A stretch of 22,793 nucleotides of DNA from Gp6-AA40 sp035711805. Its GTDB lineage: Bacteria; Acidobacteriota; Vicinamibacteria; Vicinamibacterales; UBA2999. This document shows positions 7,093 to 15,140 of this stretch, in pieces (position 1 is the stretch's first letter; each line of letters opens with the position of its first letter). The notes beneath the pieces were generated by a model. The model saw only the letters and a list, made by a program, of their open reading frames with translations, ran no database searches and was not told where the DNA came from. Both the position numbers and the translations under genes were made by a program. The DNA is taken from positions 1 through 22,793 of the forward strand of contig DASTBV010000171.1 of assembly GCA_035711805.1 (NCBI GenBank). The letters are read 5' to 3'.

Positions 7093-10089
7093 ATGCACGA
7101 GACAACGCTCGCTGATTACACGTTTCTCCCATGGCTCCGCCAGGGGATTGCGTCGGAGATTTCGAACCCGGACGGCGTCGCGCTCCCCGGCGAACGCGCG
7201 TCGGTTGACGTTCGCTTCAACGTCAACGGCGAGCCGGTGGGCCGCGCGGTCCAGCTCCTCGGTCCGGGCGACATCATCGGCATCAACCCGCGCGCAATCA
7301 GCAAGATCGAACCGCAGCCGTCGGTCACCGACTTCGAGTCGAACTACCTGCCGTACATCGAGTTCTACGAGGAAGACTTTCCGTGGCGTTATACGCCGGC
7401 GCGTGCGGCCGGCGCGCTCGAACAGAGCCGGCTGCGACCATGGGTGTTTCTCGCAGTGCTGTCGGACGACGAGTTCCGGGACAAGATCGCCGACGGACCG
7501 CTGCCCGCGATCGAGCTGATTGCCGCGGCGGAGACCGTGCTCCCGCCGCCGGATCAGACCTGGGCATGGGCCCACGTGCACATCAGTGGCAATGTCCTCA
7601 AAGGCGCGACGACGAGCGCCGGGGCGGTCGAGGCGCACGCGGCGGCCGAGCGGCTGGAAGGCGTGCTCGTGGAAAACGCCGACCGCGCGGTGTCGCGACT
7701 GCTGTGTCCGCGGCGCCTGCGACCGAACACGGCGTACCACGCCTTTCTGATCCCGGCGTTCGAAAACGGGCGGTTGGCCGGGCTCGGCCGGGACGTCACA
7801 ACTGTCGATGCGCTGGCCGCGTCGTGGGGCAACGGCCAGACCGAGTTTCCCGTCTATCACCGCTGGTCGTTCAGAGCCGGCGATGGCGGCGACTTCGAAG
7901 CACTCGTCGACCGGCTCGTGCCGCGCAAGGTCGATCCGCGGGTGGGCGTGCGCGACATGGACATCACCGAACCTGGCTACGACGTCGACGGCATGAGCGG
8001 CACATTCGCGGTGATGGGACTCGAAGGCGCGCTGAGGAGTCCGGAAACCGTTGCATCCCCGGTGCAGTGGCCACCTCAAGGAACGGACTTCAACAATCCG
8101 CCTGCGGGATCGCCGGGCCGCTTTCTGCTCGACCTCGAGCGCGTCGTCAACCTCCAGTTCGCCCTGCGACAGAAAGAGGATGCGACCCAGCCTCATCCCG
8201 ATCCAATCGTCAGTCCGCCGCTCTACGGGCAGTGGCACGCCGCCGTCGAAAAACTGGCCGCGCGCGATCCCGGTTGGGTGAACGAGCTCAATAACGATCC
8301 GCGCAACCGCGCGGCCGCCGGCTGCGGCACCGACGTCGTGCAGCAGAACCAGGAGCGCTACATGCAGCAGGCATGGGCGCAGCTCGGCGACATCATGAAC
8401 GCCAACCAGCGGCTGCGGCAGCTGCAACTCGGGCTCACGACGTCGTTCCAGCTGTACCGCAAGCACCTCCTGCCGATGGCCGACGCGCAGCTCCTTGCGT
8501 TCACGCTGCCCGCGCACGCACGGATCGCCGGCGGCGGGGTGACCATCGCCGGCGAAGTCCGCGCGAGCAAGCTGCCCGCGGCTGCGCTGGACCCGGCGTT
8601 CCGCAAAATCACGCGGCCGCGCGGGGCCATGATGAAGAAAGCCGCGCCGGTCGGCGCTGTGTCGCCCGCGGGGGTGATCGCGCGCCTCAACGACAGCCGC
8701 TCGAGCGCGGCGCCAGCGCTGCCACCGAGCGCGCACCTTCTCAATCTCGAGGAGTTCGCCGGAGTCCGCACGGCGGACCTCCGTGAATCACGCTGGCGGG
8801 CGGCACTCGATCGCATCCCGAGGCGGCCGACGTTTGCCGTCGCCACCTTCGGCCGCGGCATGCGCAACGTTGCCGGCGCGCCGGCGCGCGACAGCACCGA
8901 GGCCGACCTGTTCCGCCGCGCCCTGACGGCTCTCGTGGCCGCGGGCGAAGCGGCTCCGCCAAACCCCGCGCCGCGGCCGCCAGTCAGCCTGGCGGGCGCC
9001 GCGCACACGATTCGCGCCGCGATCGACCCGGCCCGCGCCCTGACGCTCCGCGCGCGCTTCCTGGTGAAGATTCCAGAGTCGATCGCCGACAGCCGCGTGC
9101 GGCCGCCGAAGACGATTGCGCCGGTGATGGCGCATCCCGTGTTCGCCGAACCGATGTACCGTCCGCTCCGTGACCGGTCGCCCGATCTGCTCGTCCCCAA
9201 CCTTGCACTGATTTCGAACAACACCGTCTCGCTCATGGAGGTCAACGACCGGTTCATCGAATCGTACCTGATGGGCGTGAACCATGAGATGTCGCGCGAA
9301 CTGCTGTGGCGCGAGTTCCCGACCGACCAGCGCGGCAGCTACTTCCGCCAGTTCTGGGATGTCGGCGATCGGATCGAGCGGGACCCGTTGATGAGCGCAC
9401 GCGACATCGAAGAAGCGTTCGTCGACGTGAAGGCGCTGCACACCTGGGAGTCGACGACCCTGCTCGGCAGCCACGGCAACCTTCCCGCCATCCCGGGTGC
9501 TCAGCCCGGTGAAGCGCGGCTCGTCGTCGTGGTGCGCGGCGACGTGCTGAAAACCTACCCGACGGCGGTAATCTTCGCGCAGAAGGCGGTGTGGGCGAAA
9601 GACGAGCAGGACCGCGACATTCGCGTCCTTGACGATTCCGATCCGGACAGCAACCTGCAGACGCCGCTGTTCAAGGCGGAGATCGAGCCGGACATCCGCT
9701 TTCTCGGCTTCAACCTGACCGCCTCTATCGTGAAGGGCTCGCCGATCCGCGCCGACAACAACCCGGGCTGGTTCATCGTGATTCAGGAGCGCCCAGGGGA
9801 ACCGCGGTTCGGCCTCGATCTCCGCAGCCCGGACACACCGGATCTCGCCGATGAGTGGAACGACCTCGCCTGGGAGCACATCGACGGGTTCGAGGCGCTG
9901 GGCGCGATAGATCTCACCAAAGCCGTGTCGACGACCACCATGCAGGCACCCGACAGCGAGCTGACGTGGGGTCGCAACGCCGCCGACATGGCATACATCC
10001 TTTACCAGGTCCCGGTGATGGTCGCGTTTCACGCCGCTGACATGCTCGACACCGCTCGGCCCCGGGTCCCAATTGGCGTACCGCTATGA
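7093..10089 (+). CDS. Large conserved protein of unknown function (998 aa)
   Basis: No named domain is recognised. The N-terminus reads YTFLPWLRQGIA (9-20), followed by a beta-rich segment (ASVDVRFNVNGE near 36-47) and NYLPYIEFYEEDFPWRYTP (84-102). RPWVFLAVLSDDEF follows near 115-128. The middle (about 430-620) is helical and Ala/Pro/Arg-rich with a basic linker. The C-terminal third carries GWFIVIQERPGEPRFGLDL (about 892-910) and WGRNAADMAYILYQVP (about 959-974). From memory, both resemble conserved motifs of large hypothetical proteins that occur with DUF6603 genes. There is no signal peptide, so the product is predicted cytoplasmic. ATG 7093 is the first start in frame, with only a weak GGTGG-rich site before it. 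Its stop overlaps the next start (ATGA, 10086-10089), a strong coupling signal implying matched amounts and probably a shared complex. Confidence 0.7.
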   Translation: MHETTLADYTFLPWLRQGIASEISNPDGVALPGERASVDVRFNVNGEPVGRAVQLLGPGDIIGINPRAISKIEPQPSVTDFESNYLPYIEFYEEDFPWRYTPARAAGALEQSRLRPWVFLAVLSDDEFRDKIADGPLPAIELIAAAETVLPPPDQTWAWAHVHISGNVLKGATTSAGAVEAHAAAERLEGVLVENADRAVSRLLCPRRLRPNTAYHAFLIPAFENGRLAGLGRDVTTVDALAASWGNGQTEFPVYHRWSFRAGDGGDFEALVDRLVPRKVDPRVGVRDMDITEPGYDVDGMSGTFAVMGLEGALRSPETVASPVQWPPQGTDFNNPPAGSPGRFLLDLERVVNLQFALRQKEDATQPHPDPIVSPPLYGQWHAAVEKLAARDPGWVNELNNDPRNRAAAGCGTDVVQQNQERYMQQAWAQLGDIMNANQRLRQLQLGLTTSFQLYRKHLLPMADAQLLAFTLPAHARIAGGGVTIAGEVRASKLPAAALDPAFRKITRPRGAMMKKAAPVGAVSPAGVIARLNDSRSSAAPALPPSAHLLNLEEFAGVRTADLRESRWRAALDRIPRRPTFAVATFGRGMRNVAGAPARDSTEADLFRRALTALVAAGEAAPPNPAPRPPVSLAGAAHTIRAAIDPARALTLRARFLVKIPESIADSRVRPPKTIAPVMAHPVFAEPMYRPLRDRSPDLLVPNLALISNNTVSLMEVNDRFIESYLMGVNHEMSRELLWREFPTDQRGSYFRQFWDVGDRIERDPLMSARDIEEAFVDVKALHTWESTTLLGSHGNLPAIPGAQPGEARLVVVVRGDVLKTYPTAVIFAQKAVWAKDEQDRDIRVLDDSDPDSNLQTPLFKAEIEPDIRFLGFNLTASIVKGSPIRADNNPGWFIVIQERPGEPRFGLDLRSPDTPDLADEWNDLAWEHIDGFEALGAIDLTKAVSTTTMQAPDSELTWGRNAADMAYILYQVPVMVAFHAADMLDTARPRVPIGVPL

Positions 10090-13000
10090 GCGACGAGATC
10101 CGCCAACTGCAACAGGCCGTCGTCGCGGCGGAAGACGGCCTTTACGCCGATCGCAATCGGCTGCGTGCGCTGCAGTCACGACTCGCGCAGACGCGCCGCG
10201 CCGCTGACGCCGGCGCGGCGGCGCAGCTCGTACAGGCGATTGCGGCACTCGAGCAGGCGATCGGCGGCCGCCGCGAGGCGCTGACTGACGCCCGCGAGCG
10301 ACTGACGACCAGAAGCGGCGAGCTGGTGCTGCCCAGGACCCCGCAGCAGCTCGCCGCCGAGCTCGACGACGACCTGCCGATCCTGATGTTGCCGGTACGG
10401 ATCGAAGCGCGCTTCATGCGAGTCAACGGCGGCCGCGAACTCTGGGTCCGCGTGTTCCCCGACGAGATCGCCGTCGAGACGCACGAGAAAACGCTGACCC
10501 GGGACGAAGCCGCGGCCGGCATTGCCTATTGGACAGCGATTCACCGCCTCGGCGGCCTGCCCGTGGGCGACGAAAGAACCGGGCGCGAGAAAGCCGCCTG
10601 GCGGCTCGTCGCTGATCCGTACGGCGGCACCCGCGCCGGCTGGATCCGCCGGGAGATCGAGCGTGCCATCCGCGAACAGCATCCGGATTTCGATCTGTCG
10701 TTCCTCGAAACCGTGAGCGGGACGGACGAGGTGCTGCGCCACCTCGGGTTCGATCCCGACGCGCTCGCACCCGAGAGCTGGTCGCGCGCGCCGCGCTCGA
10801 CCGTGATGCCCGATCGGTTCGTGCTCGTCGGGCAGTCGGGCGATCAGCAGTTCGAGCTGCCGTTTCCCGCTGTCGTGCCGTATCCGCTGATCGTGGGCCC
10901 CAATCCGCAGGAGATGGAGTCCGAGCTGGCGCGAGACCAGGGCAGCTTGATCGTGGGCGAGGACTTCGCGTGGATCTTCGATTTCGACAAGGCGATCGCC
11001 ATGGGCCTCGGTGTTCGCGCACCGTTGCCCGAGCCATTCGCGAGCGGCGGATTCGATCGCGTGATGGTGCTCGGCCTGCGCCTGACGACGAGTGCCGCCG
11101 AGAACGGCCAGGCGGTCAAGGCGCTCGTCGACAGCCACCACTATTCGCCCGACGGGATGAGCTTCCTGGCCCAGGGCACGCCGACCAACAACACCGCGGC
11201 GCACCGCTCGGGGTTCACACAGAGCGATCCTGGCGCGGAACGCAGTTTCAGCGTCGAGACGGGCGCTGCGAACTTTACGGCGACAGCCGAGGACCTGGAA
11301 AAATCCGACGCGCAGCGCTTTGCCGAGGCGCTCGGGATCGAACCGACACCGCTCGCGTTCCTTGAACACGCCGGCAATCACGACGTCGCGGAAGCGAAGG
11401 CGATGAACCGGGCTCTCTGGCCGGCCACCCTCGGCTACTATCTGGAGGAACTGCTCGAGCTCGAGGATGCCGCGATTCTGGATGTCCGGCGGTTCTTCCT
11501 CGAGCACGTCCAGGCGCGCGGCCCGCTGCCGGCGCTCCGCGTCGGCAAGCAGCCGTACGGCGTCCTGGTGACCAGCGCCTTCAACAGCTGGCAGCCCGAC
11601 AGCCGGGTCGATGGGGCGCTGACGGCGTTTCTCAGCGAGCTCCATCCGATCCTGCTACGAATCGAGGGACACTGGCAGACGCTGTCCCAGCAGGTGCGTC
11701 ACGTTGACGCGTCGGGAGACGCGTTCGACAACCTGCTCGACCTGCTCGGTCTTCAGGCGACGTCGGCGAGCTTCGCGCGGCGCCGGGCCTATGGCAAGAG
11801 CTACCTGTGGAACTATGCGCACTTCACGGCGGGGCGATCGTTCAACGTCGCCAACTCCGGCGCATCCATCACACCCGTCGAGCGCTATTTCCAGAGGCTG
11901 GACGCGAAGGTGAAACAGCTGCGCACCGACCTCGGATTTCACTTCCCAGAACCGCCGCGGATCTTCGAGCTCCTGTTTTCCACGCAGCAGACGACGATCA
12001 CCGACCCGCTGGTCGACGACGTCGAGCGCGCCGAGGATGAAGACTGGTCGGAGCGCGACGAGCTGCCGCGCAAGTACACGATGCCCGCCAGCGACAGCGC
12101 CACCACCCCTCCGCCTCTCGAAGAACGGAACTACATCGGCTGGCTCGTCACGCGCGATTTCGCGACGCTGAAAAGCGAGGCCTTCCGCAATGCGCAGGAC
12201 GAGGTACTGCCGGTACCGCGAGCGCTGCTGTACCGCCTGCTCCACCGCGCGCTGGTGCTTGCCAATTACGACGCGACGATGAAGCTGTATGAGGCGAACG
12301 GGCTGGCCCGCTCGGTGCGTCGTGAGTCGGACTTCGTCAACGTCGAGGCCGGGCGGACCGTGACGCGCTGGGAATTCATGGAGGCCGGCGTCGCGCGCGT
12401 CCTGCCGCAGGTCTCACACGCCGACCTGACGGTCGCAGGGTTTCTCAATACGCCCGACGGCCTCCGACTGCCGGCGGCGCTGCCGCTCGCCGACGTCAAA
12501 GCGGCAATGGCCACCCTCGAGCATCTCCCGACCGCGCGCCTCGAACGGCTGTTTGCCGAGCACATCGACCTGTGTGCGTACCGGCTCGACGCATGGCAGA
12601 CGGGCATGTTCGCCAACCGTCTCGCCGGGATGCGCCGGCTCCGCCCCGTGGCCGAGCCGGGCGTCCACCTCGGCGCGTATGGTTGGCTGGAAAATCTGCG
12701 CCCGGCGCCCGATCCCGAGGCGGTCGAGGCTGCGGCGATCCCCGAATCGCTGCGCGAGGACGGGATTACGGTGGTCAGCCAGGCTGGCAACGCCGGTCAC
12801 ATACACGCGCCGTCGATCAACCACGCCGTGGCGGCAGCGGTACTGCGCAACGCGTATCTGACCCACCAGGACGAGGCGCGGCCGGAGCAATTTTCGGTGA
12901 ACCTCACCTCGGAGCGGGTGCGAATCGCGCTGCAGTTCGTCGAAGGCGTTCGCAACGGCCAGGAACTCGGCGCGCTCCTCGGCTACCAGTTCGAACGCGG

Positions 13001-15125
13001 GCTTCACGATCGCTACCTCGTCGCCGGCGTCGCGCTCGAACAGTTCATCCTCAACTTCAGGAACCAGTACCCGCTGGTCGCCGACAAGATCACGCCGGGG
13101 CCCGACGATGCTCCTGTGCAGACGCGCGAGACGTACAACGTCCTCGACGGCTACGCCCTGGTCGAAGCGGCATTCCTCAACGAGACGCCGCTCGGTTATC
13201 CGTACGGCGTCGACGGCCTGCCCGATGCCGCGTCGGCGGCCGGAACGGCAATTCGTACCGAGGTTGAGCGCCTGGCGGCGTCGCTTGACGCCATCGCGGA
13301 CCTTGCGTTGGCGGAAGGCGTGTATCAGGTCGTGCAGGGCAACTACGACCGCGCCGGCGCGGTGCTCAAAGCCCTGTCCGAGGGCGCGCCGTTGCCTGAG
13401 CCTCAGGTCGCGAACACGCCACGCAGCGGCGTCGCCGTGCATCACAAGGTCGTCGTCCACTTCGAGACCGGTGCCGCAACGAGTCCGTGGGGCGCGCCGA
13501 CACCCCGCGCCGTGGCGGAGCCCGGGCTCAATCGCTGGCTTGCCGAAGTACTCGGCCTGCCGTCGGCGATCCGCGTTGCGGTGTCCGATACCGTCGACGG
13601 TGACAGGCGCATCATTCCGCTCGCGGATCTCGACATACAGCCGATCGACTTGGTGCTGCTCACCGGCGACCAGGCGGGAATGGGCGATCTGACCGAGCTC
13701 GAACGCCGGATTGACCATCGCTACCGTCAGCTTCGACGCGGTGCTGATCCCGGCTGGGACGCGTCGCACCCGGTGAGCATCGCGTTCGTGGATCGTGCGG
13801 GCTTCGCCGCTGACGACAGGACAGTCTTCGAGCTGCTGCCGCTGCTGAAGACGCTGCGCCGGCTCGTGACCACCAGCCGGCCGCTGGCTGCAAGCGACTT
13901 CGTGCTGCCCTCCGAGCAGACGCGTCTGACGGACCCGACGGCCAACCCCGGCGCCTGGGACGCCGAGGAGCTGCGTCAGCGGCTTGGCGTCACGCTGAAT
14001 ACGTTCGATGGTGCCCTCGACGATCTTCAGGACTCGATCAGCTCATTTCCCGACGACGTATTGAATACGCCGCCGGAAGCCGTTCCCGATCTCGATGTGA
14101 TCGACTTCGAGCTTCTGCGCCAGCGTCTCATCCGGCTGTCGAACTTCGGCCTTCCCGACGCGTTTCCCGTGCAGCCCGTGTTTCCTCTCGCCGGTCCGGA
14201 CTCTTCAAGCGCCGTTGAGCGCCAACGCCGCCAGCAGCAGCTCATTCGTCAAGCGTTGCTCGTCGCGGCAGGTGGACGCGGCCGTCACGCTCAAGCGGTT
14301 GCGCTGGCGAATCTCCAGCACGTGGCTCCTGACGCTGCCGCCGGGCTGTCGATCGCGGCCAAAATCGAGGCGTACCGCGCGGCCGCGCGGCTGGTATTGG
14401 GGGACGCCTTCAACCTGCTGCCGTTGTTTACCGCCACCAAACCGCAGGAATGGCGGACCGCCTGCGAGTTCGGGCGGTTGCGCCAGCTCACACGCCATCA
14501 CGCCGCCAATCCACAGCTGGTCGAAGAATGGGTTCAGGGCGTCGCCGCTGTGCGCGACAACGTCGCCGCGCTCGAGCGGATCCGCGGCTTTCATGAGGCG
14601 CTCAACGACCGGGAACTGCCGCTCGTGCCGGTCCAGCTGCCGCATGCGACCGCCGCTCACTGGGTCGCGGTGGCCTATCCGCACGTGCCGCCGGAGGATC
14701 TGAACGCGCCCGGCGTGTTCGTTCCGAGCGGCGACTACCTGTCGATCGCGATGCAGGTGCCGGCGGGCTACGACCCGAACGGCGTACAGGTCGGGCTGGT
14801 CGTCGACGAGTGGTCGGAGCTGATCCCGAACCGCATGGAGACGACCGGCATTGCCGTACATTACAACCAGCCCAACACCGAACCGCCGCAGAGCCTGCTG
14901 CTCGCCATCAGCCCAACGCTCACCGGCAAATGGTCGTGGACCGACTTGGTCGCCGTCATCACCGATACGTTCGATCGGGCGCGGCGCCGTGGCGTTGAAC
15001 CCGATCACCTGGCGGCGACCGCGTACGCGCAGCTGCTGCCAGCCGTGATCACGTCGGTGACGAGCGGCAGCAAGTTCGGAACGATTTCGACTTCGCTCAT
15101 TTCCGCGGAGCTCGCTGACTCATAA
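10086..15125 (+). CDS. Very large conserved protein of unknown function (1679 aa), N-terminal coiled coil
   Basis: Residues 1-78 are strongly heptad-like and charged (EIRQLQQAVVAAEDGLYADR and on), predicting a coiled coil. The conserved body begins LPVRIEARFM (102-111) and WVRVFPDEIAVETHE (120-134). KQPYGVL lies near 488-494. The middle is mostly helical. A C-terminal domain near 1550-1679 contains DEWSELIPNRMETTGIAVHY (about 1576-1595), then an Ala/Leu-rich strand, and ends with a helical segment around VEPDHLAATAYAQLLPAVI. I recall these motifs from giant uncharacterised proteins in actinobacteria, cyanobacteria and myxobacteria, but know no assigned function. No signal peptide, ATPase, protease or transmembrane motif is seen. 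The start overlaps the previous stop by 4 nt, and the next gene begins 15 nt after this stop. The size and coiled coil suit a scaffold role, which is inference. Confidence 0.72.
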   Translation: MSDEIRQLQQAVVAAEDGLYADRNRLRALQSRLAQTRRAADAGAAAQLVQAIAALEQAIGGRREALTDARERLTTRSGELVLPRTPQQLAAELDDDLPILMLPVRIEARFMRVNGGRELWVRVFPDEIAVETHEKTLTRDEAAAGIAYWTAIHRLGGLPVGDERTGREKAAWRLVADPYGGTRAGWIRREIERAIREQHPDFDLSFLETVSGTDEVLRHLGFDPDALAPESWSRAPRSTVMPDRFVLVGQSGDQQFELPFPAVVPYPLIVGPNPQEMESELARDQGSLIVGEDFAWIFDFDKAIAMGLGVRAPLPEPFASGGFDRVMVLGLRLTTSAAENGQAVKALVDSHHYSPDGMSFLAQGTPTNNTAAHRSGFTQSDPGAERSFSVETGAANFTATAEDLEKSDAQRFAEALGIEPTPLAFLEHAGNHDVAEAKAMNRALWPATLGYYLEELLELEDAAILDVRRFFLEHVQARGPLPALRVGKQPYGVLVTSAFNSWQPDSRVDGALTAFLSELHPILLRIEGHWQTLSQQVRHVDASGDAFDNLLDLLGLQATSASFARRRAYGKSYLWNYAHFTAGRSFNVANSGASITPVERYFQRLDAKVKQLRTDLGFHFPEPPRIFELLFSTQQTTITDPLVDDVERAEDEDWSERDELPRKYTMPASDSATTPPPLEERNYIGWLVTRDFATLKSEAFRNAQDEVLPVPRALLYRLLHRALVLANYDATMKLYEANGLARSVRRESDFVNVEAGRTVTRWEFMEAGVARVLPQVSHADLTVAGFLNTPDGLRLPAALPLADVKAAMATLEHLPTARLERLFAEHIDLCAYRLDAWQTGMFANRLAGMRRLRPVAEPGVHLGAYGWLENLRPAPDPEAVEAAAIPESLREDGITVVSQAGNAGHIHAPSINHAVAAAVLRNAYLTHQDEARPEQFSVNLTSERVRIALQFVEGVRNGQELGALLGYQFERGLHDRYLVAGVALEQFILNFRNQYPLVADKITPGPDDAPVQTRETYNVLDGYALVEAAFLNETPLGYPYGVDGLPDAASAAGTAIRTEVERLAASLDAIADLALAEGVYQVVQGNYDRAGAVLKALSEGAPLPEPQVANTPRSGVAVHHKVVVHFETGAATSPWGAPTPRAVAEPGLNRWLAEVLGLPSAIRVAVSDTVDGDRRIIPLADLDIQPIDLVLLTGDQAGMGDLTELERRIDHRYRQLRRGADPGWDASHPVSIAFVDRAGFAADDRTVFELLPLLKTLRRLVTTSRPLAASDFVLPSEQTRLTDPTANPGAWDAEELRQRLGVTLNTFDGALDDLQDSISSFPDDVLNTPPEAVPDLDVIDFELLRQRLIRLSNFGLPDAFPVQPVFPLAGPDSSSAVERQRRQQQLIRQALLVAAGGRGRHAQAVALANLQHVAPDAAAGLSIAAKIEAYRAAARLVLGDAFNLLPLFTATKPQEWRTACEFGRLRQLTRHHAANPQLVEEWVQGVAAVRDNVAALERIRGFHEALNDRELPLVPVQLPHATAAHWVAVAYPHVPPEDLNAPGVFVPSGDYLSIAMQVPAGYDPNGVQVGLVVDEWSELIPNRMETTGIAVHYNQPNTEPPQSLLLAISPTLTGKWSWTDLVAVITDTFDRARRRGVEPDHLAATAYAQLLPAVITSVTSGSKFGTISTSLISAELADS

Positions 15126-15131
15126 CCACTC

Positions 15132-15138
15132 AGAAGGA
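15132..15138 (+). promoter_or_regulatory. Ribosome binding site of the 636-aa gene
   Basis: AGAAGGA lies just before ATG 15141, in the 15-nt gap after the TAA (15123-15125) of the 1679-residue gene. It is the clearest Shine-Dalgarno within the five-gene operon and fixes the start of the last gene. Confidence 0.55.
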
Positions 15139-15140
15139 CT

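Noticed and set aside
6730..8736. 668-codon minus-strand frame
   Set aside because: Antisense to the DUF6603 and 998-aa genes, Arg/His/Val-rich with no motifs. Such long shadows are normal in GC-rich coding DNA.
12414..13769. 451-codon minus-strand frame
   Set aside because: Antisense shadow of the 1679-aa gene without recognisable domains.
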